Positions 1 to 5,774 of a stretch of DNA of 5,796 nucleotides are shown here, piece by piece. How positions within the stretch are numbered: position 1 is the first letter of the stretch; the number at the start of each line of letters is the position of its first letter. Under the pieces are notes generated by a model. That model was not told the origin of the DNA and did no database searches. It saw nothing but the letters and a program-made list of their open reading frames with translations. Source of the stretch: JAJPGZ01 sp041167105 (GTDB taxonomy: Bacteria > Verrucomicrobiota > Verrucomicrobiia > Chthoniobacterales > UBA10450). The DNA lies in contig JBEEGX010000233.1 of assembly GCA_041167105.1 (NCBI GenBank), positions 1 to 5,796 of the forward strand. The letters run 5' to 3'. The position numbers and the translations under genes are program-made.

Positions 1-204
1 GCCGGAGTCCTGCGGTGCCGGGTCAGCCTCGGTAACAGCGGCGACGGCGGCTGGGGCGGTCGCCCGCTCGCTTTTCTCTGCGCGCCGGTGCTGGCCCGAT
101 TGTAAATTTGTCGGAACAATCGCGAGCGCTGCAAAAACGATGGCGACCAGTGCAAACATCGTGGCAAGCGGCGAACGGGTGATTATTGAATGGGTGGTTT
201 TCAT
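1..204 (-). CDS. Exported protein, N-terminal part only (cut by window edge)
   Basis: An open frame of 68 codons runs from an ATG at 204-202 to the left edge without a stop. The N-terminus starts MKTTHSIITRSPLATMFALV and continues as a hydrophobic stretch to about residue 31, then turns into a polar, Ala/Pro-rich segment (about residues 36-68). This is what a Sec signal peptide or N-terminal anchor followed by a linker looks like. The start is chosen because the basic and hydrophobic parts directly follow it. No Shine-Dalgarno sequence precedes it. The design resembles the N-terminus of the large secreted protein upstream (similar n-region, core and an S-x-HR-like segment after it), so a paralogous secreted protein is possible, but no functional domain is visible. 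It lies 215 nt downstream of the large gene, with a stem-loop in the gap, so it may be transcribed separately. Confidence 0.6.
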   Translation of the reverse strand, partial: MKTTHSIITRSPLATMFALVAIVFAALAIVPTNLQSGQHRRAEKSERATAPAAVAAVTEADPAPQDSG

Positions 205-308
205 GTCGGATGGATGGGTTGTTGCGCAGCGCGAAGTAATTCGCAGTGGCTGCACCCACTACAATCGGAACATGTCGCGCAAATGGCCGCCTCACTTCCT
301 ACGATTGT

Positions 309-334
309 GGCCGAAATTGTTGCGCGATTCGGCC
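309..334 (-). repeat. 7-bp perfect inverted repeat (stem-loop) in the leader of the truncated gene
   Basis: On the minus strand GGCCGAA is followed after 12 nt by TTCGGCC, giving a perfect 7-bp GC-rich stem. No T-run follows it, so it does not look like an intrinsic terminator. It sits between the large gene's stop and the truncated gene's start. It could be a 5' leader structure or a factor-dependent 3' end. The TGCGGCCGA sequence at its start also appears, as TGCGGCCGG, in the terminator-like hairpin before the large gene. Confidence 0.4.
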
Positions 335-364
335 GCACACGATCGCGCCGATGCCACGCGCACA

Positions 365-400
365 TGTCGATCTTGCGCGAACAGAGTCCGCGAAAATCTA
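365..400 (-). repeat. 36-nt dispersed repeat, copy A, carrying AAGATCGACA
   Basis: This stretch matches 3942-3977 at 31 of 36 positions. Both copies lie at or shortly after the stop codon of a minus-strand gene and end with the decamer AAGATCGACA. In copy A the motif is also flanked by CGCGCA and TGCGCG (plus 357-362 and 374-379), a 6-bp stem with an 11-nt loop that holds nine of the ten motif bases. Function unknown. Confidence 0.6.
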
Positions 401-419
401 TGCCAGAACTGATTCGCGA

Positions 420-3400
420 CTATGGTAATCCGGTGCCCGACTTCGATTTTACCAACGCGATGTCGGCGCTATTCACATTACCGTCCTGGGTGACGTCTTC
501 TCGGAAGTTAAATGCGGTCACCGTTTGACCCGACTGGTTTTTAGTCTGCGCGATGTCAGCCGAATTCACTACTCTGTCCGCCGTGGTATCGCCTTGCAGC
601 ACGCCCATCGGCACCGAGATATTTGTCGTGTTCGTGCCGTCATTCACGCCGTTGAGTTTCACGGTCAACGTCTGCGCATTGCTCACGTTCGTCAGAAATA
701 CGGTTACGACGCTCCCGTTCACGTTCGCACTTGAGATCGAAGCCGTTCCGCCGGGGCCCGAGTTCACGCCAATGCTCGATACCGTCACTGGCACCGGGAA
801 CGTGATGACGACTCTGTAATTGCCGTTCGCGCCGCCGCTGCGGTCTTCGATCCCAACGTTACCGGCTAAGGGAAGATCGATATCGAAATCTCCGGCGCTA
901 CCGTGCGTCTTGCGCGACACCGCGCCCACTGGAATCAAGCTGGTCGCGGTGCACGAATTATTACCGGCGACGGTGTATGTCGCCGCAGGATAACCGCTGT
1001 CCGTCTGCGCTTTCACGAATGTGTGATCAACAAACGCGTTCGAACGTTCGAGCTTGCTCTCAGCCGAGCCCGGCGCATCGCCAGTAAGCGTGCGGCCATT
1101 CACGCCGCCGAGCAGCGCGCCCGGCTGCGGATTACCGACGACGGATTTCGGAATGTAAATCGTGATCGTCCCGTCCGCGTTAAAGCCGCTGCTCGGCAGC
1201 GCGTTGCCCTGTTTCGTTTCCGAAATCACGAACACGGCCGGCAGACCGGCGTCGGCCAGCGTGCCGTATTCGAACGTCACGGCGCTGTTAGTATCGCTCG
1301 TCATGCCAACGTAAAATTGTTGCGCGTAATGCGACGCACCGGTCCCGTCCACTACCGGCGGGTAGCTCTCGGCCGCGAACGAATTCCACACAATGCGCCA
1401 GCGGCTGTTCGGCGGAATAGAGGCGAGATCTTTCACCTTCATCTTGAACATGAAATCGCTCGAGCTCGCCGGTTCGCCCACGGCCACGTAATCGATGAGC
1501 AACGCTGCCGGCGTATTACCCTGCGCGTTTGCTTCCGGATGTGTCGGATCGTTGCGATGAATGATCAATCCGGTGCACGTGGTTCCAGGATAAGGCGCTG
1601 AAACTTCGTTGTTGCCGCAGGAGGGACCAATGCTGTTGGCTGCCGTCACCTTATAGAAATACGTGGCGGAGTCGTTCGCCGCTAAGGCATCGCTGTAGCT
1701 GCCGCCCGTTTGTGAACCGGCCACCGTGGCGAGCAAGGTCTCTCCGCCGCTCGTCGTGCCGCGGAAAACTTTGTAATGGTTAATCATCAAATTGCCGGTG
1801 TCGGCTTCCGACCATTGCAAGTTCACCAGGTTACCGACGCGTTTGGCGGTGAGCGTTGGCATTCCAGGTTTCGATGTCGATCCTGTGGGATCTTTTGCCG
1901 CGAACAAGCGGCGTCCGCTGGATTGGCGTGCGATCGTCGCAGTGCTGGTGAAGGCGTTGCCCTGCCCGGCCGGCTCTTCGCCTTGGGCGTTAATCGGAGC
2001 TTGTACGCAATTTCCGCCTTCGCAGCCGTTGACGTAACCGACAAGAACGCGGCCGTCCTTGTCCACCGTCATGTCGAAAAAGTCGAGCAGGTTACGGCAG
2101 ATGCTCGCGCCGCCTTTGGCCCAAATACAACCGCGCTGCATCGGCGCGTTCGGCGTGATGTCCCGGGTCGACCATGTCGATCCTCCATCGAACGTGCTCG
2201 CGACATACATGTGCCAGATGCCGGGGAAGCTGCTTTGCAATGCGTCGCCCGGAGTTTTCGTTCCGATAAAGGCCACCGAGGCGCGGCCGGCATCGCCCGC
2301 GATCGCCGCCGGATAACGAATGTTTTGCAAGCCGAAGATCGCGGCGACATCCGCCAGATTTTGCCAGGTCGCGCCAAAGTCATCCGACGTTAACACCGCT
2401 GCCGCAGTGTCGTTGTTCGCGATGCTGTAGTAAACGCGACCATTGGCATCGATCGCGACCGCGGGATCTTGAAAGCTGGCCGATGGCTGCATCGCTTGCG
2501 TGGCCGTCTGCACATGGCGAACCGTCCACGTCACGCCGTTGTCTTGCGACACGAGCAAACTGCCGACGCCGCCGCAAGTGTTGAATGGCACATATACGGT
2601 GCCGTCTTTCGGAGAAACCTTCACGTGCCCGTGCAATCCGCCGCACACGTTCACTGGCGGAGTCGTTAGGGGAATCGACGGGCCGTAGGTCAGGCCGCCG
2701 TCATCGCTGCGCGAACAAAATGCCGGCGGACCGGAATTCGGCACACCTTCCTGCGAGCAATAATAAACGGCGCGATTGTACGGTGTCGGCAATGTCGGAA
2801 TCGGCGCATGATAGGGTCCTCCGCCGATTGTTTCGTGATCAACTCCCGATGCCAGCCCGCTGCCTTGTGTCGGCACCCACGTCACACCGTCGTCGTCGGT
2901 GAATGAAGTTTTGCAACTGGGCGAGAGCAACGTCAGCTCCCCGGCAAAGGTGCGGCCGAGCGCGGAATCGGTGAAACCAATCGGATCGGAATCGACGGCA
3001 ATCTGTGTCGGCGCCGCACGATTCATCCATGTCGATGAAAGCCCGTTCGCCGGACAAGTGTCGTCGAAGTTAACGAACAATGTCTCGAGTCCGGAAAAGA
3101 AAATCGCCGTGTCGGTCACCCAATTGTCGCCGATTGACGGCTCGCCCGCGTTGCGTCCCATGTACTCCACCGAGTTTGGTTGCTGACCCGCCTCCGTCGT
3201 TTTCACCGGCACGAGCACGCCCGGCGCGAAGAAATTTTCAAAGCCAATCTTCGGGCCGTTGTCCTGCGCGGCCGGCGGAATCGGAAGGAACGGCGGAGTC
3301 GGCACACCGGGTGTTCCGGTGTTGTCGTACGTGAACGTGCCGGTGTAATCGTACGGCGCGCTCAAAGCCGCGGGGTTGCCCGACGCGCAGATTTGCACCT

Positions 3401-3815
3401 GATACTCACCGGGCGCGAGTCCACCAGCCGGCTCGTAGGTCAGCACTTCATTGCCGACACCGGTATCTTCGGTCTTGATGAAAATCGGATTCGGGTCGGC
3501 GCCGAAGAGCAACGTGATGGCGAGATCGTTCGCCGGCAGTTGCGCGTTTACCTGCACGACGATGCGAAGCTGGTTCGCTGGAACCGTGAAGTGGTGCCGC
3601 GGTGTCGCACACGGATACGCGTGCGGATCGAACACTCCACTAAATTGTGCCGGCACGGACACCGCCGGCGATGTCGGTGAGTTTTGCGATAACGTCCGGG
3701 CACGATGACCGGCGGATACATTCGTTAGAGTGACGACCGCGAGAAAAAGGCTGATGATGAGGAACAGTGTTCCAGCAAGAACACGCGCGGTCCGGGAGTG
3801 AGAGTCTCTTTTCAT
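420..3815 (-). CDS. Large secreted Asp-box (BNR) propeller protein with FN3 and dockerin-like C-terminus
   Basis: Product of 1131 residues. I start it at the ATG at 3815 because MKRDSHSR plus a hydrophobic core (residues 11-32) makes a normal Sec signal peptide; a start ten codons earlier is also open. Residues about 50-165 form a beta-rich, prepeptidase-like or Ig-like region. Five Asp-box motifs ([ST]-x-D-x-G-x-T-[WY]) lie at 306-313, 370-377, 423-430, 477-484 and 541-548, marking a beta-propeller of the sialidase/BNR type. An FN3-like domain covers about 648-743. Residues about 745-955 are not recognised. Another beta-sandwich covers about 970-1070. Two 12-residue dockerin-like calcium loops (D1076-D1087 and D1107-D1118) end the protein. 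Fifteen cysteines suggest disulfides outside the cytoplasm. I see no clear sialidase FRIP-type motif, so sialidase activity is not supported; a binding or other glycan- or polymer-related role is equally possible. The gene lies 159 nt after the lipoprotein gene. Confidence 0.85.
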   Translation of the reverse strand: MKRDSHSRTARVLAGTLFLIISLFLAVVTLTNVSAGHRARTLSQNSPTSPAVSVPAQFSGVFDPHAYPCATPRHHFTVPANQLRIVVQVNAQLPANDLAITLLFGADPNPIFIKTEDTGVGNEVLTYEPAGGLAPGEYQVQICASGNPAALSAPYDYTGTFTYDNTGTPGVPTPPFLPIPPAAQDNGPKIGFENFFAPGVLVPVKTTEAGQQPNSVEYMGRNAGEPSIGDNWVTDTAIFFSGLETLFVNFDDTCPANGLSSTWMNRAAPTQIAVDSDPIGFTDSALGRTFAGELTLLSPSCKTSFTDDDGVTWVPTQGSGLASGVDHETIGGGPYHAPIPTLPTPYNRAVYYCSQEGVPNSGPPAFCSRSDDGGLTYGPSIPLTTPPVNVCGGLHGHVKVSPKDGTVYVPFNTCGGVGSLLVSQDNGVTWTVRHVQTATQAMQPSASFQDPAVAIDANGRVYYSIANNDTAAAVLTSDDFGATWQNLADVAAIFGLQNIRYPAAIAGDAGRASVAFIGTKTPGDALQSSFPGIWHMYVASTFDGGSTWSTRDITPNAPMQRGCIWAKGGASICRNLLDFFDMTVDKDGRVLVGYVNGCEGGNCVQAPINAQGEEPAGQGNAFTSTATIARQSSGRRLFAAKDPTGSTSKPGMPTLTAKRVGNLVNLQWSEADTGNLMINHYKVFRGTTSGGETLLATVAGSQTGGSYSDALAANDSATYFYKVTAANSIGPSCGNNEVSAPYPGTTCTGLIIHRNDPTHPEANAQGNTPAALLIDYVAVGEPASSSDFMFKMKVKDLASIPPNSRWRIVWNSFAAESYPPVVDGTGASHYAQQFYVGMTSDTNSAVTFEYGTLADAGLPAVFVISETKQGNALPSSGFNADGTITIYIPKSVVGNPQPGALLGGVNGRTLTGDAPGSAESKLERSNAFVDHTFVKAQTDSGYPAATYTVAGNNSCTATSLIPVGAVSRKTHGSAGDFDIDLPLAGNVGIEDRSGGANGNYRVVITFPVPVTVSSIGVNSGPGGTASISSANVNGSVVTVFLTNVSNAQTLTVKLNGVNDGTNTTNISVPMGVLQGDTTADRVVNSADIAQTKNQSGQTVTAFNFREDVTQDGNVNSADIALVKSKSGTGLP

Positions 3816-3870
3816 AGGGTTGAAGATGGCGGCCCGTACGAACACTTCGTGGGCTTAACAATGGATTCGG

Positions 3871-3893
3871 AAAAGTGCGACCGTCCGGCCGCA
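3871..3893 (-). terminator. Possible intrinsic terminator after the DsbA-VKOR-lipoprotein genes
   Basis: On the minus strand a stem TGCGGCC/GGTCGCA (seven pairs, one of them G-U) closes a GGAC tetraloop and is followed by CTTTT. It lies about 80 nt after the lipoprotein stop and about 55 nt before the large gene's start. The T-run is short, so termination may be partial or absent. If it works, the large gene needs its own promoter. Confidence 0.4.
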
Positions 3894-3915
3894 TGTTTCC
3901 CACGATTCTTCTGGG

Positions 3916-3934
3916 GAATCGACGATGTCGATCC
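3916..3934 (-). repeat. Hairpin built from two opposed motif copies
   Basis: ATCGAC and GTCGAT (plus 3918-3923 and 3927-3932) are perfect inverse complements around a 3-nt loop, extended by a G-U and a G-C pair in the RNA. One arm is the AGGATCGACA motif and the other is a degenerate copy in the opposite direction. It could be an RNA hairpin or a palindromic protein site. Confidence 0.45.
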
Positions 3935-3951
3935 TAGCAATTGTCGATCTT
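3926..3951 (-). repeat. Tandem pair of the ARGATCGACA motif, 26 nt
   Basis: Two motif copies start 16 nt apart (AAGATCGACA at 3951-3942, AGGATCGACA at 3935-3926). The unit matches the pair at 5113-5089 at 23 of 26 aligned columns with one gap. The first copy is flanked by GCAA and TTGC, which would place GATCGACAA in a loop. It overlaps the 36-nt repeat copy B. Confidence 0.6.
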
Positions 3952-3977
3952 GCGCGAAGAGAGCCGGCGAAAACTTA
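3942..3977 (-). repeat. 36-nt dispersed repeat, copy B, carrying AAGATCGACA
   Basis: It matches 365-400 at 31 of 36 positions. Read on the minus strand, it begins with the TAA stop of the lipoprotein gene; the equivalent trinucleotide in copy A is TAG, which is out of frame with the gene before it. Both end in GCGCAAGATCGACA. Confidence 0.6.
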
Positions 3978-4628
3978 CGGCAGACGGGCGAGTGCCTTTT
4001 CCGCGAGCACTTTCGTTTTCTTGATTTTCTCTTCTTCGGGATCCGGCCCGCCAATACTCACGCGGATGTAGGCGCCATTCTTCAAAACGTACAGCGCGCC
4101 GCCGACTCGGCTCCCGCTCCAGAATGCTTCCTCGCCGACACCTTCAATTTTCTTCATCGGCACCTTGCCTTCCTCTTCTTCCTCGCCACGACCGCGTTTT
4201 TGTTCGCGCAGACTCTCGGCCTTCTCCTTTTCCTCGCCCTCCTGCTTCTTCTTTTCGTCGTAACGTCCGAAGCTGGTCTCCCAGGTTTGCTTCGCCGCGC
4301 GCGCGTCGGTTCCTTTCGGATCGTTTTGCGTCACCATCAAACTGACCGAACGATTCGACGGTTCGGCCGCATAGTAACATTGCAAAACTTGGACGTGCCC
4401 GTCGGCCGAGCCGCTGCCTTTGGAGTCCTTGACAGACGCGCCTTGCACCTGCTGAATCTCTTCATTCGTTAGGTAACGGCACGCGTTTTCCGTCAGGGTC
4501 GTGACCGTACGGGTTTCCGGTTGCGTGTCCGCCTGGCGCGGTGGCGGAGGCACCTCCGATTTCTTTTTGCATCCGGCGAATAGCAACGCGGTGGCAATGC
4601 CTAACGACATGAAAAGCGAATTTTGCAT
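3975..4628 (-). CDS. Lipoprotein with cysteine-bearing DUF3558-like core
   Basis: Product of 217 residues. The N-terminus MQNSLFMSLGIATALLFAGC ends in a lipobox (FAGC, Cys20), followed by KKK and a Pro-rich linker, so it should be lipidated and held on the periplasmic side of a membrane. A second Met at residue 7 could be the true start; neither start has a basic n-region. The core has ACRYLT (Cys50), VLQCYY (Cys84), a SVSLMVT strand, EGVGEEAFWS (162-171) and LYVLKNGAYIRVSIGG (179-194). That order (CxxLT, then C-Y, then GxGExA, then a strand and a terminal helix) resembles the DUF3558/sensor-like lipoprotein fold; this is by pattern only. Residues about 124-157 are an insert almost wholly of E, K, R, Q and G. 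Cys50 and Cys84 could form a disulfide made by the DsbA-VKOR pair just upstream. Function unknown. Confidence 0.75.
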   Translation of the reverse strand: MQNSLFMSLGIATALLFAGCKKKSEVPPPPRQADTQPETRTVTTLTENACRYLTNEEIQQVQGASVKDSKGSGSADGHVQVLQCYYAAEPSNRSVSLMVTQNDPKGTDARAAKQTWETSFGRYDEKKKQEGEEKEKAESLREQKRGRGEEEEEGKVPMKKIEGVGEEAFWSGSRVGGALYVLKNGAYIRVSIGGPDPEEEKIKKTKVLAEKALARLP

Positions 4629-4636
4629 TGGTTAAA

Positions 4637-4653
4637 TAGTAATTGTCGATCTT
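4637..4653 (-). repeat. Motif copy between the VKOR and lipoprotein genes
   Basis: AAGATCGACAATTACTA here matches the sequence at 3951-3935 at 16 of 17 positions. Flanking GTAA and TTAC would form a 4-bp stem around GATCGACAA. The single difference from the 3951 copy (GCAA/TTGC) falls in this stem and is matched by the complementary change on the other side. It starts about 15 nt before the lipoprotein ATG, where a ribosome site would normally sit. Confidence 0.55.
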
Positions 4654-4659
4654 ACAACA

Positions 4660-5103
4660 TCAATCGGAGCTCGGCGTCGCGACCACCAGTCCGGCGAGCA
4701 AAAATACGAGCGCGGCCGAAAACAAACAGTAGCGACAAAAAGCATGCAGGAGAAACGCCTGCACAAAGAGCAGCCACAAGGTAAAGAGAAACATTGTGCC
4801 CACGACGCCGGCGAAAAACTTCCGCGCTTTCGCGTAACCGAACGCAGCGAAGGTGGCGAAAGTAAACGCAGCGAAATACGCCAGCGTTCCGAACGATGCG
4901 ATCGGGAATTTGCCGATCTTCGCGTACTTGCTGCCGAGCACTTCGAAACATCCGGCCGAGTCGCCGCACACGGCCGTCGCGCCGGTTAACGCTAAAACGG
5001 TTAAGTAAGTCGCCTCCGTCAAACCGACGAGAGCGGCCAGCGCCGCGATCGTGTAGACGATCGTGCGGAAGCGTGATGGTGCTGAAGTTGTCGATCTTGC
5101 CAT
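4660..5103 (-). CDS. Vitamin K epoxide reductase (VKOR) family membrane protein
   Basis: Product of 147 residues, a normal length for a bacterial VKOR without a fused thioredoxin domain. Four hydrophobic helices lie at about 14-38, 68-89, 95-117 and 120-142. The family's cysteine pairs are present: Cys46 and Cys52 in VCGDSAGC (the loop pair that shuttles electrons) and Cys123/Cys126 in CRYC at the end of a helix (the active pair next to quinone). Ser58 in GSKYA and Pro67 before SFG fit the conserved loop of the family. In bacteria VKOR does the job of DsbB: it reoxidises a DsbA-like partner and gives the electrons to quinone. The DsbA-like gene lies 8 nt upstream, which supports this role. 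The ATG at 5103 is the only sensible start; it lies inside a tandem repeat, and residues 2-5 (ARST) are encoded largely by the second repeat unit. No Shine-Dalgarno is seen. Confidence 0.93.
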   Translation of the reverse strand: MARSTTSAPSRFRTIVYTIAALAALVGLTEATYLTVLALTGATAVCGDSAGCFEVLGSKYAKIGKFPIASFGTLAYFAAFTFATFAAFGYAKARKFFAGVVGTMFLFTLWLLFVQAFLLHAFCRYCLFSAALVFLLAGLVVATPSSD

Positions 5104-5113
5104 TGTCGATCTT
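5089..5113 (-). repeat. Tandem pair of AAGATCGACA spanning the DsbA-VKOR junction
   Basis: Two identical decamers start 15 nt apart (5113-5104 and 5098-5089). The first overlaps the last two bases of the DsbA-like gene's TAA stop and ends directly before the VKOR ATG; the second lies within VKOR codons 2-5. The first copy is flanked by GCTA and TGGC, which can pair (with one G-U) around AGATCGACAA. Confidence 0.65.
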
Positions 5114-5774
5114 AGCTCGCCGGTTTTGGATTTAACGCCGCTTCCACGGCTTCGCGAATGAGCTTGGGCGATTCCGGTCCCGTCATCGAGATCGATTTGT
5201 TGTTCACGAAAACAGTCGGCGTGGAGGTGACGCCGATCTTCGTTCCGTCACTCTGATCTTTCTCGACGCGTTCTTTCACCGGCGGACTGTCGATGTCCTT
5301 TTTAAATCGCTCAACGTCGAGCCCGATCTTTTCGGCGTAGCTATTAAACAGATCGCGCGGCTGCGGCACCTTCGCCCAAATGGCCTGCTCGCGATATAGC
5401 GTGTCGTGCATTTCCCAGAATTTATTTTGCAACGCGGCCGCCTCTGCTGCGTACGCCGCCTCCTTCGCGTGCGCGTGAACGATGAGTGGAAAATGATGAA
5501 AGATGAGGCGCACCTTATCGCCGAAGTCGTGTTCGATCTGGCTGATCGGTGCGGCCAATCGACCACACGGCGGACATTCGTAGTCGCCGTATTCGTCAAT
5601 TGTCACCGGCGCTTTGGCGTTGCCGCGAATGTGCAGGGTGGCGGTGTCCGATGTCGATCTTTCATTCGTCAGGCTAAGCGTCGCCGGTTTCTTTGCGCGA
5701 TATAAAACGATGCCGCCGCCAATGGCGGAGAGCGCCACGAGCGCAACGATGACGAATGGAAGAATGCGTTTCAC
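5112..5774 (-). CDS. Membrane-anchored DsbA-like thiol:disulfide oxidoreductase (Thioredoxin_4 type)
   Basis: Product of 220 residues starting at a GTG (5774-5772); no in-frame ATG is available nearby, and MKRILPFVIVALVALSAIGG gives a standard basic n-region and transmembrane anchor (about residues 5-25). The fold is DsbA-like: a strand PVTIDEYGDYEC leads to the CPPC motif (Cys67-Cys70), a helical insert covers about 100-175, and the cis-proline loop is TSTPTVFVNN (Pro186). This type introduces or exchanges disulfides in proteins outside the cytoplasm. CPPC is typical of the Thioredoxin_4 (PF13462-like) group rather than classical DsbA CPHC. The VKOR-family gene follows after 8 nt and is its likely reoxidant. 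An isomerase or reductase role cannot be ruled out from sequence. The coding sequence also contains one AAGATCGACA motif (5661-5652). The frame has no stop in the 22 nt before the GTG, so a longer N-terminus beyond the window is possible but unlikely. Confidence 0.92.
   Translation of the reverse strand: MKRILPFVIVALVALSAIGGGIVLYRAKKPATLSLTNERSTSDTATLHIRGNAKAPVTIDEYGDYECPPCGRLAAPISQIEHDFGDKVRLIFHHFPLIVHAHAKEAAYAAEAAALQNKFWEMHDTLYREQAIWAKVPQPRDLFNSYAEKIGLDVERFKKDIDSPPVKERVEKDQSDGTKIGVTSTPTVFVNNKSISMTGPESPKLIREAVEAALNPKPAS

Larger units (their letters stand above)
205..419. other. Intergenic region, 215 nt
   Basis: I find no convincing gene here; the open frames crossing it have no recognisable protein features and run into neighbouring genes. 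Read on the minus strand it holds, in order: the 36-nt repeat with the AAGATCGACA motif (400-365); a perfect 7-bp inverted repeat (334-309); a small 5-bp hairpin (260-245); and the leader of the truncated gene. No sigma70-like promoter stood out by eye. Confidence 0.6.
3816..3974. other. Intergenic region, 159 nt
   Basis: Read on the minus strand from the lipoprotein stop it holds a 36-nt repeat (copy B), a second motif copy inside a hairpin (3934-3916), a terminator-like hairpin with T-run (3893-3871), then about 55 nt of leader before the large gene. TTGTTA (3863-3858) followed after 17 nt by TACGGG is only a weak sigma70 match, so no promoter is called. Confidence 0.55.

Noticed and set aside
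23..295. Minus-strand 90-codon open frame
   Set aside because: It overlaps the signal-peptide frame starting at 204 in another frame and becomes Arg-rich without a sensible protein pattern; the frame from 204 is better.
903..1601. Plus-strand open frame of 232 codons
   Set aside because: It lies wholly antisense to the large secreted protein, is Arg/Ala/His-rich and low in recognisable structure, as expected from the complement of a GC-rich gene.
1776..2393. Plus-strand open frame of 205 codons
   Set aside because: Antisense to the Asp-box region of the large gene, with no domain features.
420..3815. Calling the large protein a sialidase
   Set aside because: Asp-boxes occur in many propellers; I see no FRIP-type motif or clear catalytic set, so only the fold is claimed.
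3816..3863. Sigma70-like promoter before the large gene (TTGTTA, 17 nt, TACGGG)
   Set aside because: The -10 element matches poorly, so it is not better than chance.
3798..4472. Plus-strand open frame of 224 codons
   Set aside because: It is antisense to the lipoprotein gene, whose lipobox and core motifs make it the real gene; the Leu/Phe run is the reverse of the E/K-rich insert.
365..5113. CRISPR array
   Set aside because: The repeated motif is only about 10 nt, irregularly spaced, and lies partly in coding sequence; no direct repeat-spacer pattern exists.
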